From positions 1-9,974 of the forward strand of contig JAIRZS010000111.1 of assembly GCA_031267115.1 (NCBI GenBank): 9,974 nt of DNA, in the 5' to 3' direction. Of the stretch, positions 3,975 to 9,974 are shown piece by piece. This DNA is from Treponema sp. Lineage in GTDB: Bacteria; Spirochaetota; Spirochaetia; Treponematales; Breznakiellaceae. A model generated the notes under the pieces. The model was not told the origin of the DNA, did no database searches, and worked only from the letters and a program-made list of their open reading frames with translations. How positions within the stretch are numbered: position 1 is the stretch's first letter; every line of letters begins with the position of its first letter. The position numbers and the translations under genes are program-made.

Positions 3975-5480
3975 ATGGCGAAAATGTGCCTTTGCTTAAC
4001 CGGGAAAACCATTGCCCGGGATTTGGAGATTTTAAACAGATACCGGAAATACGCGGATATTGCCGAGCTAAGGGTAGACTGCCTTGAACCCGACGAACGT
4101 TTCCTGATCCGCCGTTTCCCCGAACAGGCGGGAATGCCGGTTATCCTTTCCATACGCCGGGAAACGGACGGGGGCTTCTTCAGCGGGGGCGAGGGATCGC
4201 GGGTGGCCCTGTTCTCCAAGGGCCTGGCCTATGCCGAAGCGGACAGGCGGAAAAACTACGCCTACCTTGATATCGAGGAAGATTTTAATGTCCCGAGTAT
4301 TGAGGAGGCGGCGCGGACCTTTGGCACCCGCATCATCCGGTCGTTTCACAATTTCGGGGGGGTGGACGAGGATCTGGCGGGCAGGATGGACAGGCTCCGC
4401 CATGTGGGGGACGAGATTGCCAAGGCCGCGGTATACCCCAAGTCCATTGCAGACACCCTGCGCATCTACCGGGAGGCGGCAAAAGTCCGGGGCTACGACA
4501 AGATCATCCTGGGCATGGGCCGCTTTGGAACCAATACCCGGATTCTCGCCGAAAAGCTGGGCTCTTTCCTGAGCTACGCTTCGGCCAGGGACAGCGATCT
4601 GCGCGAGGCCGCCCCGGGCCACCTTGATCCGAAAGAGCTGGTCGAAGTTTACCGTTTCAGGAAAATTACAGCCCATACCAAACTTCTGGGGATTCTGGGC
4701 TATCCCCTGCACGCCACATCCAGCCCTCCCTTTTTTAACCACGCTTTTACCGAGGAAAATATCGACGCCGTGTATGTCCCCTTCCCGGCAGATACGCTGG
4801 AAGGCTTTCTGGAAATCGCCGATGCGCTGAACCTTGAGGGCGTCTCGGTGACCGTGCCATACAAAGAACAGGTACTGCCTTTCCTGGCCCGCGTTTCCGG
4901 GAACGTACAGTCCGTAGGCGCCTGCAACACCATGGTCCGTACCCCTGAAGGCTGGGCGGGCTACAACACCGACATTCGGGGTTTTTCCGATTCGCTGTTG
5001 GGCTTTATCGGGCGCAAGAACCTTGCCGGCAGGCGGATCAGCATCATCGGCGCGGGGGGGGCGGCACGGGCCGCAGCCTTCGAAATTTCCCGCCTGAAAG
5101 GGAAGGCGCTCATACTGAACCGCACCCTGGCAAGGGCGCAGCGCCTGGCCCAGCCCTACAAGTTCATCTGCGCCAATGTTGATCCGGAAGGCGCGGATAT
5201 GATGAAGAAGTATTCGGATATTATCGTTCAGACTACGTCTGTCGGCATGGAACCCGATATTTCCGGCGATCCCATGCCTGACTACAAGTTTACCGGGAAA
5301 GAAAAGGTGATGGATCTGGTTTACAAGCCGGAAGAGACGGTGTTCCTGAAACGGGCCGCCGCCGCCGGGTGCCAGGTGATTAACGGCTACGACATGCTGA
5401 TAATACAGGCCGTTTACCAGTACCAATTCTTTATGGGTACGGAATTTCCCGCGCAGCTTCGCAGCCGGATAGACCTATAG
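3975..5480 (+). CDS. aroDE: Fused 3-dehydroquinate dehydratase / shikimate dehydrogenase
   Basis: One 501-residue polypeptide carries steps 3 and 4 of the shikimate pathway. Residues 1-232 are a type I dehydroquinase: ELRVD at 31-35, H125 in SFHNF, Schiff-base K150 in IAKAA, and R189 in MGRFGTNTR. The usual SAPGQ lid motif is AAPGH at 212-216, changing the Ser and Gln. Residues 236-501 are shikimate dehydrogenase: GYPLHATSSP (242-251), K297 in VTVPYK, GACNT (315-319), NTD (331-333), the NADP-binding loop GAGGAARAA (359-367), NRT (382-384), DLVYKPEET (447-455) and GYDMLIIQA (471-479). Fusion in this order is known from plants and chlamydiae. GAGG lies five bases before the ATG. The product acts in the cytoplasm and would make shikimate from 3-dehydroquinate with NADPH. 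Confidence 0.94.
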   Translation: MAKMCLCLTGKTIARDLEILNRYRKYADIAELRVDCLEPDERFLIRRFPEQAGMPVILSIRRETDGGFFSGGEGSRVALFSKGLAYAEADRRKNYAYLDIEEDFNVPSIEEAARTFGTRIIRSFHNFGGVDEDLAGRMDRLRHVGDEIAKAAVYPKSIADTLRIYREAAKVRGYDKIILGMGRFGTNTRILAEKLGSFLSYASARDSDLREAAPGHLDPKELVEVYRFRKITAHTKLLGILGYPLHATSSPPFFNHAFTEENIDAVYVPFPADTLEGFLEIADALNLEGVSVTVPYKEQVLPFLARVSGNVQSVGACNTMVRTPEGWAGYNTDIRGFSDSLLGFIGRKNLAGRRISIIGAGGAARAAAFEISRLKGKALILNRTLARAQRLAQPYKFICANVDPEGADMMKKYSDIIVQTTSVGMEPDISGDPMPDYKFTGKEKVMDLVYKPEETVFLKRAAAAGCQVINGYDMLIIQAVYQYQFFMGTEFPAQLRSRIDL

Positions 5481-5524
5481 CAGCCTGTCGCAATTCGCGG
5501 GACCGGCTGATTCAGGGGGAAACT

Positions 5525-6226
5525 ATGGAACAACAGGATATGAAGGTACTGGTAGGGAACCGCGCGGCGGACCTTCTGGTAAAAGATGGGATGAAGCTGG
5601 GCCTGGGTACAGGCTCCACCGTGGTCCACACGGTACGCCGCGTGGGAGCGCTGCTTCAGGAGGGGAAGCTCAGGGATATCAAGGCGGTATCCACCAGTTT
5701 CCAGACAACCATCGAATGCGAAAAAATGGGGATACCGCTCTATACCCTGAATTCCCGGGAGATCGGCGGGCAGCTGGACCTGAGCATAGACGGGGCCGAC
5801 GAGGTTGACGCGCAAAACCGCTGCACAAAGGGAGGGGGCGCCGCGCTGCTCCTTGAAAAGATCGTCGCTTACGCCTCGCTGTCCTACGCGCTGGTGATTG
5901 ACGAGTCCAAGCTGGTGGAAAACCTGGGGCTTGTCTTCCCCATTGCGGTAGAAGTTGTCCCCGAAGCGCGGCTCGTGGTAAACCGGGCGCTTGAAGAACT
6001 GGGCGCGGAAGCGCTGCTCCGGGAAGCTGTCCGCAAGGCCGGGCCGGTGATCACCGACAAGGGGAACCTGATTCTGGACACGCGCTTTAAGTCGCCCGTG
6101 GACCCCGCCGTTATGGAGACCGAGATCAACCGCATTGCCGGGGTAGTGGAAAACGGCCTCTTTACCCGGATCAAGCCTGTGGTATTTATCGCCCGCCGGG
6201 ACGGCACTATCGGGGAGCGGCGCTGA
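5525..6226 (+). CDS. rpiA: Ribose-5-phosphate isomerase A
   Basis: Interconverts ribose 5-phosphate and ribulose 5-phosphate in the non-oxidative pentose phosphate pathway. The 233-residue product has the phosphate-binding GLGTGST at 26-32, DGADEVD at 89-95, KGGGAALLLEK at 102-112 and VIDESK at 124-129. The active-site D89, D92, K102 and E111 match the known RpiA set, and the length is normal (220-235). AGGGGGA ends four bases before the ATG at 5525. An internal ATG at 5540 is possible but would trim the first helix. It follows aroDE by 44 bases and is probably cotranscribed; both feed precursor metabolism, but no tighter link is evident. It is the last gene of the plus-strand set and converges with the ABC operon. 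Confidence 0.96.
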   Translation: MEQQDMKVLVGNRAADLLVKDGMKLGLGTGSTVVHTVRRVGALLQEGKLRDIKAVSTSFQTTIECEKMGIPLYTLNSREIGGQLDLSIDGADEVDAQNRCTKGGGAALLLEKIVAYASLSYALVIDESKLVENLGLVFPIAVEVVPEARLVVNRALEELGAEALLREAVRKAGPVITDKGNLILDTRFKSPVDPAVMETEINRIAGVVENGLFTRIKPVVFIARRDGTIGERR

Positions 6227-6246
6227 GAATAGTGAGGAATAAGAGA

Positions 6247-6303
6247 GGGGGGCCTGTTACCGCACGGGCGGCCCGGGCGGACACAGGCCCTGTCCGGCCC
6301 CCC
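6247..6303. other. GC-rich hairpin with alternative pairings after rpiA
   Basis: GGGGGGCC (6247-6254) pairs with GGCCCCCC (6296-6303), enclosing a second stem GGACA/TGTCC (6279-6295). Alternatively GGGCCTGT (6250-6257) pairs with ACAGGCCC (6283-6290), which excludes both. No T run follows on either strand. It starts 20 bases past the rpiA stop and may pause polymerase or protect the mRNA end; that is inference. The rest of the gap up to 6358 is GC-rich with no gene I can support. Confidence 0.5.
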
Positions 6304-6358
6304 TGCGCTCCGGCCCCGCCCGCGGGTCCTCCGCTACCCCCGCGTGAAAAGCCAAATA

Positions 6359-6377
6359 CCCCCGGCAAAACCGGGGG
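6359..6377. terminator. Probable terminator between convergent operons
   Basis: CCCCCGG/CCGGGGG is a perfect 7-bp stem with loop CAAAA. On the plus strand it is followed by ATTACCTATTACATTT, on the minus by TATTTGGCTTTT, so neither side has a clean T run. Its place between rpiA and the end of the ABC operon fits a weak two-way terminator. Confidence 0.45.
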
Positions 6378-6464
6378 ATTACCTATTACATTTACATGGA
6401 GCGGCACGCCAAACCTCACAGCCTTAAATATTTCCCTCTTTCACCGCGGCTGAATAGTTACATA

Positions 6465-6506
6465 CTTCTTTTACTTCTTTGACCTATTCGACTTTGCGGT
6501 AAAATT
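6465..6506 (-). repeat. GTCGAA dispersed repeat, arm 4
   Basis: Read on the minus strand it is the head TTTTACCGCAAAGTCGAA followed by TAGGTCAAAG and AAGTAAAAG units. It lies 32 bases beyond the stop of the MalG-like permease. No hairpin core accompanies it. Confidence 0.85.
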
Positions 6507-6537
6507 CCAAAGCGTGTTTTTTAGTCCGATCAGCCTG

Positions 6538-7353
6538 TCAGCCTTTTACCGCGCCCACGGTCAGCCCCTTTACCACATATTTCTGGAAGATCATGGTCAG
6601 GAGGATGGCCGGCGTCACGATGGCTACCGCGGCGGCCATGACGCCCCCCCAGTCAACTTCCGCGTAGGACATAAAGTTGTAAACCGCAATGGGGAGGGTG
6701 CGGGTTTTTTCCATGCTGAGAACCTGGGAAAACATAAAATTGTTCCAGGAAAAAATAAAACTCAAAGTAATGGCGGTTACCGCGCCGGGCATGGAGAGGG
6801 GGAGGATGATCGAGGCAAAGGCCCGCTGGCGGGTTGCGCCGTCCACCATGGCGGAGGCTTCCATCTCCTCCGGGATGGTTTCAAAATAGGCGGACATAAT
6901 CCAGACCACAACCGGCAGGGCGATAAGCATGTGGGAAAGGATCAGCGCCGTGTAGGAGTCCATCAGCCTGATACGGGAAAAAACAATGTACCAGGGCATG
7001 AGGAAAGAAATCCCCGGCATGAGGCGGGCTACCAGGATCAGCATGAGGAGCCGCTTCTGTCTGAACCGCGCTATGGAATAGGCCGCGGGCAGGCCGATGA
7101 GCAGCGACAGGACCACCGCCGAAAGCCCCACGATGCTTGAATTTTTAAGGTACAAAAGAAAATTCTGCTCCCCGAAAACTTTCCGGTAATTCCCCATGGT
7201 GGCATCGAAGATAAATTTCGGGGGCCAGGAAATAATGTCCACCTGGGTTTTGAAGGAAGACATGAACATCCACAGAAAGGGGAATATCATCGGGATCAGT
7301 ATCGCCATAATCAGAATGAAAAAAAAGAACTGAAACACAAACGGTTTTTTCAC
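6538..7353 (-). CDS. Sugar ABC transporter permease, MalG/UgpE type
   Basis: Inner-membrane half of the import channel. With the GTG start at 7353 the product has 271 residues, starts MKKPFVFQFFFFILIM and has about six membrane segments (near 7-29, 73-95, 104-125, 137-157, 188-208 and 238-258). The EAA loop that contacts the ATPase is EEMEASAMVDGATRQRAF at 162-179, followed by SIILPLSMPG. The GTG is preceded by GGGGG with AATT between. The frame is open back to a TTG at 7392 that overlaps the upstream gene and would add MNCSSYPAACGGI; this extension is hydrophilic and less usual, so GTG is preferred without certainty. It is the last gene of the operon, 28 bases after the MalF-like permease. 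Family is certain, substrate is not. Confidence 0.9.
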   Translation of the reverse strand: MKKPFVFQFFFFILIMAILIPMIFPFLWMFMSSFKTQVDIISWPPKFIFDATMGNYRKVFGEQNFLLYLKNSSIVGLSAVVLSLLIGLPAAYSIARFRQKRLLMLILVARLMPGISFLMPWYIVFSRIRLMDSYTALILSHMLIALPVVVWIMSAYFETIPEEMEASAMVDGATRQRAFASIILPLSMPGAVTAITLSFIFSWNNFMFSQVLSMEKTRTLPIAVYNFMSYAEVDWGGVMAAAVAIVTPAILLTMIFQKYVVKGLTVGAVKG

Positions 7354-7381
7354 AATTCCCCCGCAGGCGGCTGGATAGCTG

Positions 7382-8263
7382 CTACAATTCAAATTTCTTC
7401 CGCAGCCTCATGACTCCCAGGCTGAACAGGAACACGATAAGGAACAGGAACACCAATACTGTTGAAGACCGCCCCATGTTAAAGTATTCAAAGCTCAGTT
7501 TGTAGGCCAGGATATTGAGGGTTTCGGAAGAATAGCCGGGCCCCCCCTTGGTCATGGCGTAGATGATGTCGTAGGTTTTCAGGGCGTCCACGGCCCGCAG
7601 CACGACGGCGGTAAGGATCGTCGGCATGATCATGGGCAGGGTGATCCGGAAAAAAACCTGGACGCCGCTGGCGCCGTCCACCATTGCGGACTCGAAAGGC
7701 TCGCCGGGAAGCCCCGAGAGGCCCGCCAGCACGATAAGCGCGATCATGGGGGTCCACTGCCAGATATCTACCAGCGCGAGGGAGGGAAGCACCGTGGCGC
7801 TTTCCGTTACCCAGCCGCTCTGGGGAAGGCCCAGGGCGTGGAGGACATAGTTGAGAAACCCTATGGTAGGATCGTAAAAAAGATTGAACACAATGCCGAC
7901 GGCCACCGGGGTTACCACCAGGGGCAGGAGGAGGACGAATTTCAAAAGATTCCTGCCCCGGAATTCCCGGTAGAGGATCAGGGCGATAATAGTCCCCAAA
8001 ACCGCCTCCGCCGCAACCGCCCCGAAGGTAAAGGCAAAAGTCCGCAGGATCGCGGCGTGGAACCGGGGGTCCCTCAGCGTTAAAAGATAGGACCCGAACC
8101 CGAAGAACCGCATGGGGCGGCCCGAGGTAAGGGTCCAGTCGGTAAAACTGATAAAAATGGTATAGCAGACCGGAAAGATCATCAGCAGGATCACGAAAAT
8201 AACCGCCGGCAGGGGGAAGATATACTTCAAATTCCGTTCGGCAAAGCCGCTTTTTCCCGTCAA
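7382..8263 (-). CDS. Sugar ABC transporter permease, MalF/UgpA type
   Basis: Second half of the import channel, 293 residues with about six membrane segments (near 14-38, 76-98, 107-128, 160-182, 208-225 and 266-284). The EAA loop is EPFESAMVDGASGVQVFF at 188-205, then RITLPMIMP. The segment TKGGPGYSSETL (238-249) is typical of the UgpA/MsmF group. The start is a TTG at 8263-8261, supported by GGAG six bases upstream; no ATG or GTG fits the family's N-terminus better. It begins 29 bases after the binding-protein stop. The shared operon with a binding protein and the MalG-like partner gives the role. The family is CUT1-like by resemblance, so the substrate is probably an oligosaccharide or glycoside. 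Confidence 0.92.
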   Translation of the reverse strand: MTGKSGFAERNLKYIFPLPAVIFVILLMIFPVCYTIFISFTDWTLTSGRPMRFFGFGSYLLTLRDPRFHAAILRTFAFTFGAVAAEAVLGTIIALILYREFRGRNLLKFVLLLPLVVTPVAVGIVFNLFYDPTIGFLNYVLHALGLPQSGWVTESATVLPSLALVDIWQWTPMIALIVLAGLSGLPGEPFESAMVDGASGVQVFFRITLPMIMPTILTAVVLRAVDALKTYDIIYAMTKGGPGYSSETLNILAYKLSFEYFNMGRSSTVLVFLFLIVFLFSLGVMRLRKKFEL

Positions 8264-8292
8264 GATCCGCTCCGGTTTAAACGCAAATACCG

Positions 8293-9582
8293 CTAATTCC
8301 CGTACTCGCCGTCGGCCTTGAGCAGCTCGTTCACCGCGGCGGCTTTTTCGGCGGCCAGGGCGGGAATCCGGGCGGAAGCCCCCCTGGTATTAATCGATTC
8401 GATGATCACCTCGCCGATAAGATCCCGGGCCTGGACAACGGAACTCATAAAGGGCCGGTCGTAGGGGTACCCGTTCTGGGCCGCGTGGGCCTGGGTCTCG
8501 ATAAGGCCGGGATTCATGGCCGCCCTTACCTGGGGATCCTGCCAGGCGGAATTGCGGGCCATGGTGATATTCGCCGCCATTCCCCTGATGGCCAGCTCTT
8601 TGCTGGTCGCCCAGCTGAGGAATTTCATGGCCGCGTCGTAATTTCTTGTCCTGCCGGAAATACCCATAGCCCAGGAAACCACGATAAAGGGGCTGTCGGC
8701 CCTGGGCCCCGAGGGGAGTTTCGCCACCCCGATATTGTCCGCGGGTATCTGGGTTTTTGTGGGATCGATGATCTGGCCGTAGAATACCGACGCGTCGGTC
8801 CACATGGCAAGCCGCCCCGCCTGGAATACGGGCATCAGGGCTTCCCAGGACATGGAAGTTACCCCCTGTGGGCCGTAGCTGCCCAGGAGCCGGCCGTAAT
8901 AGCGGATGGCGTCCAGCGCCTCGGGTTTGTCAAAAACCGCCACATTGCCGTCCAGGTAGCGCCCGCCGTGGTTGTACACATAGCTGGACATCTGGGTCAC
9001 CGCCGCCGCCCCCGCGCCCCGGGAGCCAAATCCGGAAATCCCGTCCCTGGTCAGAACCCTGGCGGCGTTTTCCAGCTCCGCGAAAGTCGCGGGAACACCG
9101 AGCCCCGCCTGCTGGAGAAGGTCCTTCCGGTAATAGAGGACCTGCCATTCGGTTACCAGAGGCACGATATAGGCCTTTCCGTCCTTCCTGCCTATATCAA
9201 CCGAATTGGAGGGGTAATCGGAAAAATCATACCCGTCCAGGGGGGCATACCAGCCGTTTTTGTTGAAAAGCAGGGTTTCCTGGAGGGGGCGGGTCATAAA
9301 CACGTCCACCGTGGAGGAATTGGTGGCAAATTCGGTAGTCAGCTTCTGGGTAAGCTGCCCTTCCTGGAGGCTTTCCACAATCACCCTGATGTTGTTCTGC
9401 TTCTCGAATTCGGGGATCAGCGGCCTCAGCAGTTCCCCGTAGGGGTGGTTTGCCAGCAGCACCCTGATTTCCTGGGGCTGGCCGGCAGCGCCGCCCGAAG
9501 GCCCCGAACTCTGCCCGCCCCCTGACGCGAAGGCCGCGGCGGCAAGGCACACCGTTAATACAAAAAACAATACCCGTTTCAT
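8293..9582 (-). CDS. Extracellular sugar-binding protein of an ABC importer
   Basis: Periplasmic or lipid-attached binding protein of solute-binding family 1, 429 residues. The N-terminus MKRVLFFVLTVCLAAAAFAS is a signal peptide, with likely cleavage after AFA (17-19). Cys12 lies inside the hydrophobic stretch and is a poor lipobox. A Gly/Ser-rich linker follows (20-35). The mature domain starts with EIRVLLANHPYGELLRPLIP (38-57) and has the family block GKAYIVPLVTEWQVLYYRKD in the middle. The ATG at 9582 is set by AAGGAG six bases upstream; the frame continues further up, but that extension lacks a signal and covers the promoter. It is first in the operon, ahead of both permeases. No ATPase gene is present in the window, so a shared MsmK/UgpC-type ATPase from elsewhere is expected. 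The ligand cannot be read from the sequence. Confidence 0.93.
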   Translation of the reverse strand: MKRVLFFVLTVCLAAAAFASGGGQSSGPSGGAAGQPQEIRVLLANHPYGELLRPLIPEFEKQNNIRVIVESLQEGQLTQKLTTEFATNSSTVDVFMTRPLQETLLFNKNGWYAPLDGYDFSDYPSNSVDIGRKDGKAYIVPLVTEWQVLYYRKDLLQQAGLGVPATFAELENAARVLTRDGISGFGSRGAGAAAVTQMSSYVYNHGGRYLDGNVAVFDKPEALDAIRYYGRLLGSYGPQGVTSMSWEALMPVFQAGRLAMWTDASVFYGQIIDPTKTQIPADNIGVAKLPSGPRADSPFIVVSWAMGISGRTRNYDAAMKFLSWATSKELAIRGMAANITMARNSAWQDPQVRAAMNPGLIETQAHAAQNGYPYDRPFMSSVVQARDLIGEVIIESINTRGASARIPALAAEKAAAVNELLKADGEYGN

Positions 9583-9602
9583 AAAAAACTCCTTCCGCTT
9601 AT

Positions 9603-9615
9603 AAGATTCTATCTT
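9603..9615. promoter_or_regulatory. Small palindrome at the ABC operon start site
   Basis: AAGAT-TCT-ATCTT is a perfect 5+5 inverted repeat lying on the predicted transcription start (near 9613), between the -10 box and the ribosome site. It could be an operator half-pair or the base of a 5' hairpin. No regulator gene is nearby. Confidence 0.3.
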
Positions 9616-9619
9616 TAAT

Positions 9620-9648
9620 ATTATGGACGCGGTTTTGTTTTTTGTCAA
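9620..9648 (-). promoter_or_regulatory. Near-consensus promoter of the sugar ABC operon
   Basis: On the minus strand TTGACA (9648-9643) is a perfect -35 box, followed after exactly 17 bases by CATAAT (9625-9620), 5/6 of the -10 consensus. A run of nine T runs into the -35 and may help as an UP-like tract. The predicted start near 9613 gives a leader of about 30 bases with the ribosome site in it. Confidence 0.8.
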
Positions 9649-9688
9649 AAAAAAAGTTGAACCGGGCAGCGGATATTTTTTCTTATAT

Positions 9689-9799
9689 GGGCGCATCCCG
9701 GGCCAACCTGCCCTTAAGGCAGGCCGGCCCGGGACCGGGCTTTACGCTTGTATCTTTTTTGCCCGCGGCAAAAAAGGATACCGCTTCAATCCCTTGCGC
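9689..9799 (-). ncRNA. Candidate structured RNA, element B core
   Basis: Anchors on the minus strand: GCGCAAGGGATTG (9799-9787), AAAGCCCGG (9743-9735) and ATGCGCCC (9696-9689). The first hairpin (9781-9750) has arms GTATC and TTTTTTGCC with one bulge and a GCG loop, flanked by AAGCG on both sides. The second (9734-9696) has a 9-bp outer stem with CCCGGGCC arms, a 2x2 internal loop and a 6-bp CCTGCC/GGCAGG stem. Its length, 111 bases, is close to the 114 of the A core although the hairpin sequences are unrelated. The T and A runs of hairpin 1 could also serve as a two-way terminator. Confidence 0.5.
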
Positions 9800-9833
9800 G
9801 GCTGCCGCCCCTTTTGTAAATTCCTCGGCTATG

Positions 9834-9867
9834 TATTTTACCGCAAAGTCGAAAAAGTAAAAGAAGG
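9834..9867 (+). repeat. GTCGAA dispersed repeat, arm 5
   Basis: The head TATTTTACCGCAAAGTCGAA is followed by AAAGTAAAAG and AAGG. It forms part of the 42-base block shared with element A. Confidence 0.85.
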
Positions 9868-9964
9868 ACCAGTGACCAGTGAGCTAACCGGGCTTCGACA
9901 TCTGGTCCACTCTTGGCTCTCCCATCTTCCATTGTTCATTGCTAACTACTAATTGCTAACTACT
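9867..9964. repeat. Degenerate seven-base tandem repeats
   Basis: GACCAGT occurs twice in tandem at 9867-9880. ATTGCTAACTACT occurs at 9938-9950 and again 14 bases on at 9952-9964, and the stretch from 9931 reads as successive 7-base units (ATTGTTC, ATTGCTA, ACTACTA, ATTGCTA, ACTACTT). No gene is supported in 9868-9974; the tract continues toward the window edge. Confidence 0.6.
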
Positions 9965-9974
9965 TCTTCAACCT

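Larger units (their letters stand above)
9689..9867 (-). repeat. Composite hairpin element B
   Basis: Read on the minus strand, it starts with a 42-base block (9867-9826) carrying repeat arm 5 and ending ACATAGCCG, 38/42 identical to element A, then a 26-base linker and the core. It ends 40 bases upstream of the -35 box of the ABC operon and points toward that operon, as element A points toward def. It lacks the triple-hairpin array of A. Confidence 0.75.

Noticed and set aside
4068..5426. 452-codon minus-strand frame opposite aroDE
   Set aside because: Entirely antisense to a gene with clear catalytic motifs; translation has no domain I recognise.
6232..6453. Small frames on both strands in the gap after rpiA
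   Set aside because: Low-complexity Gly/Ala/Pro/Arg translation across hairpins, no ribosome site.
8485..9525. 346-codon plus-strand frame opposite the binding-protein gene
   Set aside because: Antisense shadow of a well-supported gene; Gly/Pro/His-rich with no start signal.
9583..9696. N-terminal extension of the binding protein
   Set aside because: It would cover the promoter and ribosome site, and the signal peptide begins at the ATG at 9582.

Overview
The window looks like chromosomal DNA of a GC-rich spirochaete, most likely a treponeme of the termite-gut type. This rests on the gene order def-fmt-PASTA protein-secreted protein-aroDE-rpiA, the fused AroD-AroE protein, the looser signal peptides, and intergenic gaps packed with dispersed repeats and hairpins. 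The species assignment is inference.

Layout: positions 1-238 (minus) hold the start of a Phd/YefM-type antitoxin gene that runs off the left edge, with a good promoter upstream. Positions 239-806 contain no gene. They hold a REP-like stretch, two arms of a GTCGAA-type dispersed repeat, a string of perfect small hairpins, a conserved structured core and an intrinsic-terminator-like stem just before def. Positions 807-6226 are five plus-strand genes or gene pairs, tightly packed: def and fmt (stop and start share a base), a membrane-anchored three-PASTA protein and a small secreted protein (again overlapping by one base), a fused 3-dehydroquinate dehydratase/shikimate dehydrogenase, and ribose-5-phosphate isomerase A. 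Positions 6227-6537 are a convergent intergenic gap with hairpins and one repeat copy. Positions 6538-9582 (minus) are a three-gene sugar-type ABC importer (binding protein, MalF-like and MalG-like permeases, no ATPase) transcribed from a near-consensus promoter at 9620-9648. Positions 9649-9974 hold a second copy of the composite hairpin element and degenerate short tandem repeats.

Functionally, def and fmt handle formyl-methionine addition and removal, aroDE carries two shikimate-pathway steps, rpiA serves the pentose phosphate pathway, and the ABC operon imports an unidentified carbohydrate. The PASTA protein probably senses or binds cell wall; it has no kinase domain.

The most unusual content is intergenic. 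Two elements, at 469-741 (plus) and 9689-9867 (minus), share the same order of parts: a 42-nt block carrying the GTCGAA repeat (38/42 identical), then GCGCAAGGGATTG, hairpin, AAAGCCCGG, hairpin, ATGCGCCC. The hairpin sequences differ completely while pairing is kept, which is the signature of a conserved RNA or DNA structure. Each lies upstream of, and in the same orientation as, the next gene. Simpler arms of the same repeat occur at three more places in this window.
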